A stretch of 64,000 nucleotides of DNA from Myxococcales bacterium (GTDB taxonomy: Bacteria; Myxococcota; Myxococcia; Myxococcales; Myxococcaceae): contig JADLDB010000151.1 of the NCBI GenBank assembly GCA_020846875.1, positions 1 to 64,000 of the forward strand, in the 5' to 3' direction. The translations under genes and the position numbers were made by a program. Shown here piece by piece: positions 18,712 to 32,104 of this stretch; the first letter of the stretch is position 1, and each line of letters starts with the position of its first letter. The notes under the pieces were generated by a model, which searched no databases, was not told the origin of the DNA, and worked only from the letters and a program-made list of their open reading frames with translations.

Positions 18712-19404
18712 ATGCGCAACTCGCGGATCTTGTTGGGCGTTTTGGGCTCGACGCTGCTGTTGATGGGCTGCCCGCCGACCTACCCCAAGTGTGAGAGCGA
18801 CGAGCACTGCAAGGAGAAGGGCGAAGTCTGTGTCCAGGGCATGTGCCGGGAGTGCGCCACCGACGCCAACTGCAAGGAAGGCTTCGTGTGCGACGCCAAC
18901 CGCTGCGTGCCCAAGCCGGAGTGCACGGACGACAAGGGGTGCGGCGAGGGGAAGAAGTGCAAGGGCGGCAAGTGCCAGGTGGCGGAGGCGAAGCCGGAGT
19001 GCTCGGCGGACGACGACTGCCCCTCGGGCCAGGGCTGCAAGGCGGGCAAGTGCGCGGCGGTGGAGGCGGCGGTGAAGTGCAGCTTCGAGGCGGTGCGCTT
19101 CGACTTCAACGAGTACAGCCTCACCGGGCCGGTGCAGTCGACGCTGACGCAGTACGCGGACTGCATCAAGAAGGGCAGCCTGCGCTTCACGCTGGAAGGG
19201 CACGCCGATGAGCGCGGCACCGAGGAGTACAACATGGTGCTTTCGCAGAAGCGGGCCGCCAGCGTGCGGAAGTACCTGGTGGACCTGGGGGCTTCCGGCG
19301 GCGCGCTGGACACGGTGGGCTACGGCGAGAACAAGCCCGCGGTGAGCGGGTCCAACGAAGAGGCCTGGGCGGCCAACCGGCGCGTGGAGTTCCGCAAGCG
19401 GTGA
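18712..19404 (+). CDS. Pal-like OmpA-family lipoprotein with Cys-rich N-terminal repeats
   Basis: 230-residue lipoprotein with lipobox LLLMGC after a 19-residue signal. GGAGG lies just upstream of the chosen ATG. Residues of about 20-120 hold Cys-rich repeats of the pattern CxxDxxCxxGxxCxxGxC (four units). The C-terminal ~110 residues are an OmpA/Pal peptidoglycan-binding domain with FDFNEYSL, LEGHADERGTEEYN and NRRVEFRKR, closely like Pal. The usual Pal has a plain flexible linker in this position, so the Cys-rich part is a fusion. No tolB or tolA is adjacent. It should tether the outer membrane to the cell wall. Confidence 0.88.
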   Translation: MRNSRILLGVLGSTLLLMGCPPTYPKCESDEHCKEKGEVCVQGMCRECATDANCKEGFVCDANRCVPKPECTDDKGCGEGKKCKGGKCQVAEAKPECSADDDCPSGQGCKAGKCAAVEAAVKCSFEAVRFDFNEYSLTGPVQSTLTQYADCIKKGSLRFTLEGHADERGTEEYNMVLSQKRAASVRKYLVDLGASGGALDTVGYGENKPAVSGSNEEAWAANRRVEFRKR

Positions 19405-19428
19405 CTTGATGCGTGGCTGATGATGTTT

Positions 19429-19447
19429 GGCAGACATAATGTCTGCC
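19429..19447. repeat. 9-bp perfect inverted repeat with 1-nt spacer
   Basis: GGCAGACAT-a-ATGTCTGCC lies 25 bp after the Pal-like gene stop and at the left edge of the ATPase remnant. No T-tract follows on either strand, so it is more like an operator or a recombination scar than a terminator. Confidence 0.7.
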
Positions 19448-19690
19448 GAACGAGATCGCCGCGCGGGTGGGGACGCCCCAGACGGGCCTGTCCCGTCTGT
19501 TCCAGGTGCTGCTGGACGCGCGGATCCTCGAGCGTCAGCTCCCTTTCGGCGAGAGCTCTCGGACGACCAAGCGGTCGCTCTATCGCCTCTCGGATCCGGC
19601 GCTGCGCTTCTGGTTCCGGGTCTACTCGCCGCACCGGACGCGCTGGTGTTCGAGGATGCCCTTCGGGCCCGCTGGCCCGGCGCGGCGCGC
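19443..19690 (+). pseudogene. remnant of AAA-type ATPase with DUF234-like C-terminal domain
   Basis: An open frame without a proper start reads NEIAARVGTPQTGLSR then LFQVLLDARILERQLPFGE, and later YRLSDPALRFWFRVYSPHR. This winged-helix-like stretch matches the C-terminal region of AAA ATPases of the archaeal-ATPase/DUF234 type as I know them. The ATPase core (Walker A/B) that should precede it is missing, and the frame loses similarity after about 19646. It is therefore a fragment left by deletion. It fills most of the 313-bp gap between the Pal-like gene and ligA. Confidence 0.6.
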
Positions 19691-19717
19691 TAGGCAGGCC
19701 CCCGCCCCCGGCCTCCC

Positions 19718-23955
<4,238 letters not shown>

Positions 23956-23977
23956 GGAGGTGCTCCAGCGGCGATGG

Positions 23978-23995
23978 TGGAGTATCGATGCTCCA
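23978..23995. promoter_or_regulatory. near-perfect 18-bp palindrome upstream of the 726-residue protein gene
   Basis: TGGAGtATCGATgCTCCA (16 of 18 positions symmetric) lies 23-40 bp upstream of the start codon of the minus-strand gene. On that strand it includes GATACT, a possible -10 hexamer. Copies of the half-site TGGAG/CTCCA also occur between it and the start. An operator is plausible, but no regulator is known. Confidence 0.45.
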
Positions 23996-24112
23996 TACGC
24001 GCGCGACCACCACGGCAACGTCAACAGCCGTGACAATCCCCGGTGTCCCGGGCGCCTTCGGCTTCGCCATTCTTCCTGAAGGTGGTCAGCAGGCGCCGCC
24101 AGAGAGTTCGCC

Positions 24113-24141
24113 TTGACACTGCCCACCTCGCCCCGTACCTT
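24113..24141 (+). promoter_or_regulatory. sigma-70-type promoter for rho
   Basis: TTGACA (24113-24118), a 17-bp spacer and TACCTT (24136-24141). The -35 box is perfect and the -10 shares the first two and last bases of the consensus. It leaves a leader of about 110 nt before the rho ATG. Apart from this and the palindrome at 23978, the 303-bp gap between the two divergent genes shows nothing else. Confidence 0.6.
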
Positions 24142-24258
24142 GGTCGGGCTGTCGGGGAAGCGCGCCCGCGTCGGGTGCCGTCTCTTCTCTTAACAACCTC
24201 CGCACCACAGGAAGTCGCAGCGAAGGCAGCCACGCAACCAAGCGACTCTACCCAAGAC

Positions 24259-25902
24259 ATGGCCAGGGCCCGTTCGAAGTCCGAGTCCGAGGAAACCCCG
24301 AAGAAGCGTCGCGGCAAGGGCGACGAGGACAAGGGGAAGAAGCGCCCCAGGAAGAGCGCTGGAGGCGCCGGGGCGGACGCGTCTCGCGAAGAGGAGCGCG
24401 ACGAAGCCGGCGGCGACGAGGCCGAAGAAGAGACCGACGAGGAGCGCGCCGAGCGGGAGGAGCGCGAAGAGCGCGAGCTGGACGAGGACGGCAACGAGCG
24501 CCCCCGCCCCGTGCTGACGCCGATCAACCGCGCGGTGCGCGACGACGACATCCAGGAAGCGCACGTCCGCGGCGAAGAGGCCGTCTCCGCCGCCGAGGAG
24601 CCAGCCGACGCCGGGCCCGCCAACGGCGACGACAAGCAGCTCCAGGTGCTCGATCTCGTCGAGCTCAAGCGGATGAAGATCACCGAGCTGTCCAAGATGG
24701 CCCACAACCTGGGCATCGAGGGCACGCAAGGCCTCAAGAAGCAGGAGCTGCTGGTCGCGATCTTAGGGAACGTCACCGAGAAGCGCTACGAGGTGCACGC
24801 CGAAGGCGTGATGGAGCTGATGAGCGACGGCTACGGCTTCCTGCGCAGCGCCGACTCCGACTACCAGCCCAGCCCCGACGACATCTACGTCTCGCCGTCT
24901 CAGGTGCGCCGCTTCAACCTGCGCCCCGGTGACACCATCAGCGGGCCCATCCGCCAGCCGCGGGAAGGGGAGCGCTTCTTCGCCCTGCAGCGGGTGGAGA
25001 AGATCAACTTCAGCGATCCCCTGTCCGCTGACGTGAAGGAGCGGATCCTCTTCGACAACCTCACCGCGCTCTACCCGACGCGGAAGATGCACCTCGAGCA
25101 CGACTCGGCGGACTTCACCACCCGCATCATCGACATGTTCAGCCCCATCGGCTTCGGCCAGCGGTGCCTGATCGTCGCGCCGCCCAAGGCCGGCAAGACG
25201 GTGATGCTGCAGAACATCGCCCACGCGGTCGCCAAGAATCACCCGGACATGTACCTGATCGTGTTGCTCGTCGACGAGCGGCCCGAGGAAGTGACGGACA
25301 TGCAGCGCTCCGTGCGCGGTGAGGTGGTGTCTTCCACCTTCGACGAGCCCGCCACCCGCCACGTGCAGGTCGCGGAGATGGTGATCGACAAGGCCAAGCG
25401 GCTGGCCGAGCAGAAGCACGACGTGTGCATCCTGCTCGACTCCATCACCCGCCTGGCGCGCGCCTACAACGCGGTGGTGCCCCCGTCGGGGAAGATCCTG
25501 TCCGGCGGCGTCGACGCCAACGCGCTGCACAAGCCCAAGCGCTTCTTCGGCGCGGCCCGCAACATCGAGGAAGGCGGCTCGCTCACCATCATCGGCACCG
25601 CGCTGATCGACACCGGCAGCCGCATGGACGAGGTGATCTTCGAGGAGTTCAAGGGCACCGGCAACTCCGAGATCGTCCTCGACCGGAAGCTCTTCGAGAA
25701 GCGCATCTTCCCGTGCATGGACATCAACAAGTCCGGCACCCGCAAGGAGGAGCTGCTGCTCACCCCGGCGGATCTGGTGCGCGTCACCGCGCTGCGGCAG
25801 GTGCTGCACCCCTTCACGCCCATCGACGCGATGGAGTTCGTCTTGAAGCACATGCGGCCCACCAAGACGAACGCCGAGTTCCTCGGCGGCATGAACCGGT
25901 AG
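24259..25902 (+). CDS. rho: transcription termination factor Rho with extended N-terminus
   Basis: Hexameric RNA/DNA helicase ending transcription, 547 residues against 419 in E. coli. The extra ~128 residues are at the N-terminus: a highly charged, disordered Lys/Arg then Asp/Glu-rich segment (about 1-110). Then come the Rho N-domain ([20 protein letters not shown]), the cold-shock-like RNA-binding domain ([22 protein letters not shown]), Walker A APPKAGKT (307-314), the [13 protein letters not shown] region, the Q-loop and R-loop regions, and [14 protein letters not shown]. Acidic/basic N-terminal inserts are known in other high-GC bacterial Rho proteins. No strong ribosome binding site is visible at the chosen ATG. 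Confidence 0.96.
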   Translation: MARARSKSESEETPKKRRGKGDEDKGKKRPRKSAGGAGADASREEERDEAGGDEAEEETDEERAEREEREERELDEDGNERPRPVLTPINRAVRDDDIQEAHVRGEEAVSAAEEPADAGPANGDDKQLQVLDLVELKRMKITELSKMAHNLGIEGTQGLKKQELLVAILGNVTEKRYEVHAEGVMELMSDGYGFLRSADSDYQPSPDDIYVSPSQVRRFNLRPGDTISGPIRQPREGERFFALQRVEKINFSDPLSADVKERILFDNLTALYPTRKMHLEHDSADFTTRIIDMFSPIGFGQRCLIVAPPKAGKTVMLQNIAHAVAKNHPDMYLIVLLVDERPEEVTDMQRSVRGEVVSSTFDEPATRHVQVAEMVIDKAKRLAEQKHDVCILLDSITRLARAYNAVVPPSGKILSGGVDANALHKPKRFFGAARNIEEGGSLTIIGTALIDTGSRMDEVIFEEFKGTGNSEIVLDRKLFEKRIFPCMDINKSGTRKEELLLTPADLVRVTALRQVLHPFTPIDAMEFVLKHMRPTKTNAEFLGGMNR

Positions 25903-25909
25903 GGCGACG

Positions 25910-26197
25910 GTGCGCCGGGCGCTCCTGGGGGTGCTCCTCTTCGTCGCGGGCTGCGGGACGCTCGACTCCCAGCAGCCCGACGGGGGCCGCGTCTGCTACC
26001 TCGACTCCGACTGCGTGCCTGACGCCTGCTGCGGCCATGGGACGGGGGCGATCCACGTCCTCGATCAGCCCAACTGCACGACGGTCCGCTGCGACGGCCT
26101 GTGCCCCCTCGATCAGGTGCGCTGCGGCTGCGGCCTGCCGGTGTGCCGGGACAGCCGGTGCCAGGTGGCCGTCAGCACGGAGCCCCGGTGCCTCTGA
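25910..26197 (+). CDS. small Cys-rich lipoprotein
   Basis: 95-residue putative lipoprotein with GTG start seven bases after rho stops. Signal RRALLGVLLFVAGC ends in a good lipobox (VAGC). The mature part has about 14 cysteines (CYLDSDCVPDACCG, CTTVRCDGLCP, CGCGLPVC), so it is probably a compact disulfide-bonded domain. No family is recognised. It is probably read from the rho transcript and followed by two more Cys-rich lipoproteins. Confidence 0.68.
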   Translation: MRRALLGVLLFVAGCGTLDSQQPDGGRVCYLDSDCVPDACCGHGTGAIHVLDQPNCTTVRCDGLCPLDQVRCGCGLPVCRDSRCQVAVSTEPRCL

Positions 26198-26265
26198 GGC
26201 GCCGTCACCCGAAGGCCCGCGGAAAGTCGCCCTGGGCGTTGCCTGCCCATGGCCCCTGGGGCTAG

Positions 26266-27588
26266 ATGCCGCCTCCCATGTCGCGCCTCGCCGTCCTCCT
26301 CGCGCTCGCCGCCTCCTTGAGCGCCTGCCCCCGCACCACCACCCTCCCACCCGAGGACGCGGGCACGCTGGACTTCGTCGGCCGCGCCTGCAACGTCGAC
26401 GCCGAGTGTGGCGCCCTGCGCTGCGACAAGATCCGCCGCCAGTGCATCTGCTTGTCCGACGAGAGCTGCAGGCCCAGCGATCCCTTCGCGCCGCCCCGCT
26501 ACTGCAACAACTACACGGGCCTGTGCGTGACGGAGATCACCGGCTGCACCGCCGACTCCCAGTGCCAGCCCACCGAGTGGTGCGATCCGTCGATCCGCGC
26601 CTGCCGCCCCTTGAAGACCTTCTGCGAGCCCTGCAGCGCCGATCGCGAGTGCGGCGGGACAGAAGACAACTGCGTGCTGGACACCACGTTGAGCCGCCGC
26701 TTCTGCGGCACCGCCTGCCTGACCAACGTCGACTGCGCGCGCGGGGCCACCTGTCAGGACAGGGACGGCAAGAAGCAGTGCTGGCCGGATCGCACCCCCA
26801 ACGGCTCGCCGGCCACCTGCAACAACTTCCAGGCCTGCACCCCCGACTCGCTGCGCACCTGCAACCAGACGTCCGACTGCGGCGACCTGTCCCAGCGGTG
26901 CGATCCCGCCAAGGGCAAGTGCGTGGCGGTGCAGCAACTCTGCCCCTTCGGCACCATCTGCGATCCCCGCCTCAAGCTGTGCGTGGCGGAGTGCGTGCAG
27001 GACGCGGACTGCGGCGACGCCCGGCTGCGCTGCGTGAACCGGGTGTGCGAGCCGCTCAACGAGTGCACCGCCGACGCCGACTGCGCGGGCAACCAGGTGT
27101 GCGCGGTGCCTCCGGGCGGGGCCACCGGCGAGTGCAAGCCGTCGTGCAGCGCCGACTCCCAGTGCCCGCTGGGCCAGGTGTGCGTGCCTTCCGGCACCCG
27201 CGCCACCTGCCAGGCCGGCTGCAGCAACAACTCGGGCTGCGCGCTCGATCAGCGCTGCAACACCACCAGCAAGCAGTGTGAAGGCCCGGTGCTGGGCACC
27301 ACCCGCGTCTGCCAGGCCACCAGCGCCTGCCGCAGCTGCGAGCTGTGCGACGGGGTGGCCAACACCTGCGGCCCGGCGCGCGCCAGCTTCCCCTACTGCC
27401 AGACCTGCTCGTCCCCCGCGGAGTGCGCCGGCGGCACCTGCGTGGTGCTGCCCGACGGCCAGGGCTACTGCGCCCGCTTCTGCGGCACCGGCCAGGAGTG
27501 CCCCCAGGGCTTCGTGTGCCTCTCTCTCACCACCGGCGGACAGGCCTGCGTGCCGTCGGACCGCGACTGCAACGGAAAGTGCCCATGA
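26266..27588 (+). CDS. Cys-rich repeat lipoprotein (440 aa)
   Basis: Outer-surface-type lipoprotein: signal SRLAVLLALAASLSAC with lipobox LSAC. Translation may start at the first ATG or at the Met four codons later (26278). The mature protein consists almost wholly of repeats like CtaDsqCxxxxxCdpxxxxC, roughly a dozen units, with DAD and DCxxGxxC signatures seen in many myxobacterial surface proteins. The same pattern is found in the lipoprotein at 34050-35186. Function unknown; an adhesive or protective surface role would be a guess. It overlaps the following gene by 4 bp. Confidence 0.78.
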   Translation: MPPPMSRLAVLLALAASLSACPRTTTLPPEDAGTLDFVGRACNVDAECGALRCDKIRRQCICLSDESCRPSDPFAPPRYCNNYTGLCVTEITGCTADSQCQPTEWCDPSIRACRPLKTFCEPCSADRECGGTEDNCVLDTTLSRRFCGTACLTNVDCARGATCQDRDGKKQCWPDRTPNGSPATCNNFQACTPDSLRTCNQTSDCGDLSQRCDPAKGKCVAVQQLCPFGTICDPRLKLCVAECVQDADCGDARLRCVNRVCEPLNECTADADCAGNQVCAVPPGGATGECKPSCSADSQCPLGQVCVPSGTRATCQAGCSNNSGCALDQRCNTTSKQCEGPVLGTTRVCQATSACRSCELCDGVANTCGPARASFPYCQTCSSPAECAGGTCVVLPDGQGYCARFCGTGQECPQGFVCLSLTTGGQACVPSDRDCNGKCP

Positions 27589-28376
27589 CCTTTCGACTCC
27601 TCGCCGCTGCGCTCGGCGCCGCCCTCTGCCTGGGCTGCTCCAGCGGCGACGCCAAGCGTGAGACGTGCGGCAACGGGCTGGACGACGACGGCAACGGGCT
27701 GGTGGACTGCGCCGATCCCGACTGCGCCGGGCAGACCCAATGCGTCGGCAACATGGACGCTGGGTACTTCGGCACCTGCCTGAAGTGCGGCAACACCTGC
27801 GCGGATCAGTCTGGCTGCGTCAGCTACGGCTACGTGGACGATCGGCCGATCCCCTACTGCACCACCGGGCGCTGCACCGCGCTGGAGTCCTTCGTCCAGG
27901 TGCGCGTCTTCCTCGACACCAAGGACAACTGGGCCGGCCTGGGCGTGTCGCCCCAGTCGGGCGCGACGCGCTTCATCAAGAAGAAGGCCCTGGACGGCAG
28001 CGACGTCACCTGCGCCCGGGTGGCGGCCACCGCTTCGGACAAGACGAAGCCCCAGGCGATCGAGGACTCGAAGCTGTACTCGATCCAGGGCGTGGACGTG
28101 ACGCGCATCACCAACCCTCAACTGGGGCAGGGCATCACCTACACCTTCGTCAACTCCCAGACGGGCGGCGACTACCTGCTCTGGGCCGAGCTGTGGGGAG
28201 GGCCGCCGAACTCCACCACCAAGTACCCCAGCGGGAACCGGCTGGGCTGGGGCTGCTTCGAGGCCGCCGCCGACGTGGGCGGGCCCATCACCGCCTCCGA
28301 CAACTGCCCGTCCACCACCAGCGACGCGGGCACCTGCCGGGTCTACAGCCTGAAGATGCCGGGCCCGGAGCCCTGA
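27585..28376 (+). CDS. lipoprotein with Asp-rich metal-binding motif
   Basis: 263-residue lipoprotein: lipobox CLGC after FRLLAAALGAAL. Just after the signal is CGNGLDDDGNGLVDC followed by ADPDC, the calcium-binding-like Asp/Asn motif common in myxobacterial secreted proteins (similar to MopE-type metal-binding motifs). A short Cys-rich part (CLKCGNTCADQSGC) and a ~190-residue unknown domain follow, with a late CFEAAADVGG region. It is translationally coupled (ATGA) to the Cys-rich lipoprotein before it. Confidence 0.75.
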   Translation: MTFRLLAAALGAALCLGCSSGDAKRETCGNGLDDDGNGLVDCADPDCAGQTQCVGNMDAGYFGTCLKCGNTCADQSGCVSYGYVDDRPIPYCTTGRCTALESFVQVRVFLDTKDNWAGLGVSPQSGATRFIKKKALDGSDVTCARVAATASDKTKPQAIEDSKLYSIQGVDVTRITNPQLGQGITYTFVNSQTGGDYLLWAELWGGPPNSTTKYPSGNRLGWGCFEAAADVGGPITASDNCPSTTSDAGTCRVYSLKMPGPEP

Positions 28377-28431
28377 CCACAAGGCGGGCAAGCCTCCGGG
28401 CCGCTTCAGCCTGGGCTACACTTCCTGGCGC

Positions 28432-29103
28432 ATGGTGCCCCTGGCCGCCGCCCTGATGATCCTCGCCGCCTGGGACGACTTCGAGCCGGCGCCGAAGGCC
28501 ACCGCGCGCCCGCCCACCTCCCGCGAGGTGTCCGAGGCCTACGAGGAGGTGGAGAGGTCCATCGCCGAGTGGAGCCAGGAGCGCGCCGCCTTCAAGCGGG
28601 CGCAGCACGAGTTCCAGGTGACGCGCGACGTGAGAGATCTGAAGGCGCTGCCCTGGCCCGGTGACGAGCAGTCCGTCGAGGTGGTGAAGAACCCCGGCTT
28701 TCCGGGCGGCCGCGGCAAGGTGGTGCAGCCGAAGGGGAGGAAGCTGGCGGCTGAAGCGAAGCTGCAGGCCGAGCTGGACTCCGCCGAGGCCCGCGCCGAG
28801 GACTACCGCCTCAAGTGCCGGGAAGATCCCTCCGCCTGCTCGAAGGCCGGGGCGGACAGGCGGGGGGCGGGGCGGGGCGACGAGTCCCTCGACGAAGCGG
28901 CGAGGAAGCGCCAGGAGGAGCTCGAGCGCAAGGAGCAGGAGATCGCCAAGCGCCAGAAGGAGCTGGAGGAGCAGCAGAAGGCGATGGAGGAGGAGGCCGA
29001 GAAGCTGAAGAAGGCGGTGGAGGCCCGCCGCAAGGCCACCGAGTCCCAGGCCAGGCAGAACGACGCAGCGCTGCGGGCTATCGTCGACGGGCTGTCCGAC
29101 TGA
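28432..29103 (+). CDS. exported coiled-coil protein
   Basis: 223 residues, no family recognised. The N-terminus is hydrophobic (MVPLAAALMILAAW) and probably an uncleaved anchor or signal. The middle is basic. Residues of about 160-215 form a strong heptad coiled coil (RKRQEELERKEQEIAKRQ, then EEQQKAMEEEAEKLKKAVEAR). It ends 6 bp from the convergent receiver protein gene. A structural or scaffolding role is the most that can be inferred. Confidence 0.65.
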   Translation: MVPLAAALMILAAWDDFEPAPKATARPPTSREVSEAYEEVERSIAEWSQERAAFKRAQHEFQVTRDVRDLKALPWPGDEQSVEVVKNPGFPGGRGKVVQPKGRKLAAEAKLQAELDSAEARAEDYRLKCREDPSACSKAGADRRGAGRGDESLDEAARKRQEELERKEQEIAKRQKELEEQQKAMEEEAEKLKKAVEARRKATESQARQNDAALRAIVDGLSD

Positions 29104-29109
29104 AGCGCG

Positions 29110-29574
29110 TCAGGACTCCGGCGGCTTGCCGGGGATCGGCGTGGGCGTTGACGAGTACTCCGACACCTTGTCCTTCATCGCTTCCATCTGGCGGGTGATG
29201 CGCCGGCGCTCGACCGCCAGCTCCACCACCTCCGCCAGCTCTTCGAGGTTCTTGAAGGGCTTGGGCAGGTAGGTGTCGTAGAGGTTGGGATCGACGCTGG
29301 ACTTGGGCTCGGCGGTCATCATCACGATGCCGGCGTTGGCCTGGCGCGTGCGCACCCGCTCGGCGAACTGCTGGCCGGTGGTGATCGGCAGGTTCTTGTC
29401 GATCATCACCGCGTCCCAGTCAGACAGGATGGACAGGTCGTCCGCCTCCTCGGCGTTGGTGGCCACCTGGACCTCCCAGCCGCGCGCAGAGAGCGCCCGC
29501 TTGAGCACCTCGCAGACCGACGCGTCGTCGTCGATCACCAGCACGCGCCGCCTCGCTGCCTGCGTCTCCGCCAT
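29110..29574 (-). CDS. single-domain response regulator
   Basis: 154-residue receiver protein with no DNA-binding output. Acidic pair IDDDAS near 15-18, phospho-acceptor Asp59 in AVMIDKNLP, conserved Thr/Ser in MMTAEP and Lys in LPKPFK. The last ~35 residues are helical and may bind a partner. AGGAG lies just upstream of the ATG. No kinase is adjacent. Receiver-only proteins act as phosphorelay or allosteric switches. Confidence 0.9.
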   Translation of the reverse strand: MAETQAARRRVLVIDDDASVCEVLKRALSARGWEVQVATNAEEADDLSILSDWDAVMIDKNLPITTGQQFAERVRTRQANAGIVMMTAEPKSSVDPNLYDTYLPKPFKNLEELAEVVELAVERRRITRQMEAMKDKVSEYSSTPTPIPGKPPES

Positions 29575-29630
29575 GGCCCACCCGCTCCTGAAAGAAAGAA
29601 GCCCGGGGGATTCTTGGCCTCAACGGGGCT

Positions 29631-30554
29631 TCAGGTCCAGCGCAAGGTTGAGCGCTCCCGCCAGTACGCTTCGGCTGGTCGGGCGAAGCGAGCGAGCGCC
29701 GCGGGGTCGATCCTCACGGTGCGCGCGGCGAGGTTCTCCGCCAGCTGCGCGGGCGTGGCAGCACCGGACAGCACCACCGTGGCGAAGGGCTGCGCCAGGG
29801 CGGCGGCCAGGGCCAGCGCGTCGGGGGAGAGGTGCCGCTTCCGGGCCTCCGCGAGGAAGTCGGCCACGTCCCCGCGCGCCGTCAGCCGTCCGTTCGCCAC
29901 GCCTTCCTTGAGGATGATCCGCAGGCCGTCGTCGTGCGCGCGGGCCAGGGCGGGGCCGGCGGAGGGCTCCAGCACGTTCCAGGTGGCCTGCACCCAGTCG
30001 AAGAGCCTTTTGCCGCCGCGGGTGAGGCCCCGGGCCGCGTCGATCACCTGCGCCTGCCGGGCCCCGGTGACGGACAGGCCCACCTGCACGCCGTCCTCGT
30101 CGCGCAGCCGCGCCAGGCGATCGAGCACCGCGCCGTCGGCCAGCACGCCGCTCTCCAGGGTGGCGGAGTGGATCTGGTACACGCCGAGCCACGGCCCCAG
30201 CGCGGCCTTCGACTCTGCCCACTGGGCCTCGAGGTGCGCCAGCGAGTGATCCTTCACCTCGTGCACGTCCGTCTCGGTGCGCCAGCCGGCGGTGTAGCGG
30301 TAGCCCCACTTGGAGGAGACGGTGACGCCGGCGGGCCGCCGCGCGTCCAGCCAGGCGCGCAGGAAGCCCTCGCCCCGTCCGTAGCTTCGGGCCACGTCGA
30401 AGTGCCGCACCCCCGCGTCGAACGCCGCGTCCAGCATGCGGGAGGCGTGAGCGGCCATCGCCTCCACGCTGGTGCCAGGCAGATCGCCCGCGTGCCCCAG
30501 CGTCATGTAGCCGGGGCGGCCCAGGGCGGCGAGGCCGAGTCCGAGGGTGGCCAT
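29631..30554 (-). CDS. aldo/keto reductase
   Basis: NAD(P)H-dependent oxidoreductase of the AKR barrel family, 307 residues. The catalytic tetrad is present: Asp and Tyr in HFDVARSYGRGE, Lys in VSSKWGY and His in VYQIHS. The C-terminal cofactor region (VVLSGAATPAQLAENL) also fits. AAGGAAG lies before the ATG. It sits between the receiver gene and the MetAP gene on the same strand. The substrate is unknown. Confidence 0.9.
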   Translation of the reverse strand: MATLGLGLAALGRPGYMTLGHAGDLPGTSVEAMAAHASRMLDAAFDAGVRHFDVARSYGRGEGFLRAWLDARRPAGVTVSSKWGYRYTAGWRTETDVHEVKDHSLAHLEAQWAESKAALGPWLGVYQIHSATLESGVLADGAVLDRLARLRDEDGVQVGLSVTGARQAQVIDAARGLTRGGKRLFDWVQATWNVLEPSAGPALARAHDDGLRIILKEGVANGRLTARGDVADFLAEARKRHLSPDALALAAALAQPFATVVLSGAATPAQLAENLAARTVRIDPAALARFARPAEAYWRERSTLRWT

Positions 30555-30621
30555 GGTTCGGGTGTCTTCCTTTCGCGCGCCTGGGGGAAGGCCCAGGGCG
30601 CGGGCCGCGGGGGCGGCACGG

Positions 30622-31622
<1,001 letters not shown>

Positions 31623-31626
<4 letters not shown>

Positions 31627-32078
31627 GGGGCGGTTGTAGCGAAGAAAGCGGTGCGGGTGCGATCGAGCACGTCGAGCATACGCGAACGGTTGATGCGGCC
31701 GTCGGTCGCCTCGCCCAGCGCGAGGAGCTGCTCGGCCATGAAGCGGGACAAGAATTGCAACATGGCCTTATCACTGGCCGCGAGGCCGGCCTGTTGCCAG
31801 CGCTGGTTGCGCCAGTAGTCGTCGAGCGCGTCGAGCTGCCGGGAGAGATCGAAGCCGGTGAGGCGGAAGGCCTCCCCGTACAGGCGGGCGTCGGGACGGA
31901 GCGGGTGCGCCTCGAGCAGCGCTTTCACCTTCTCGCCGGTGGCGTCGTCGAAGGACTCCACCGCCGGCGGCCAGGCGGCCAGGTCGGCGGCGAAGAGCTT
32001 CGCTAACTCCGCCACCAGGTGCTCGAGGATCGGGACGGGCCGCGTGCCCAGCACCAGGTCCCACTTCGACGGCTGCAT
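31623..32078 (-). CDS. conserved-looking hypothetical protein
   Basis: 151-residue soluble helical protein of unknown family. No signal peptide or membrane segment. Trp/Arg/Asp-rich helices (LDALDDYWRNQRWQQ; FLSRFMAEQLLALGEA) dominate. It overlaps the MetAP gene by 4 bp (GTGA) and so is translationally coupled to it, which supports its being real. Function unknown. Confidence 0.7.
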
Positions 32079-32104
32079 GGGGCCGTCCTACCGCAAGTGG
32101 CGCG

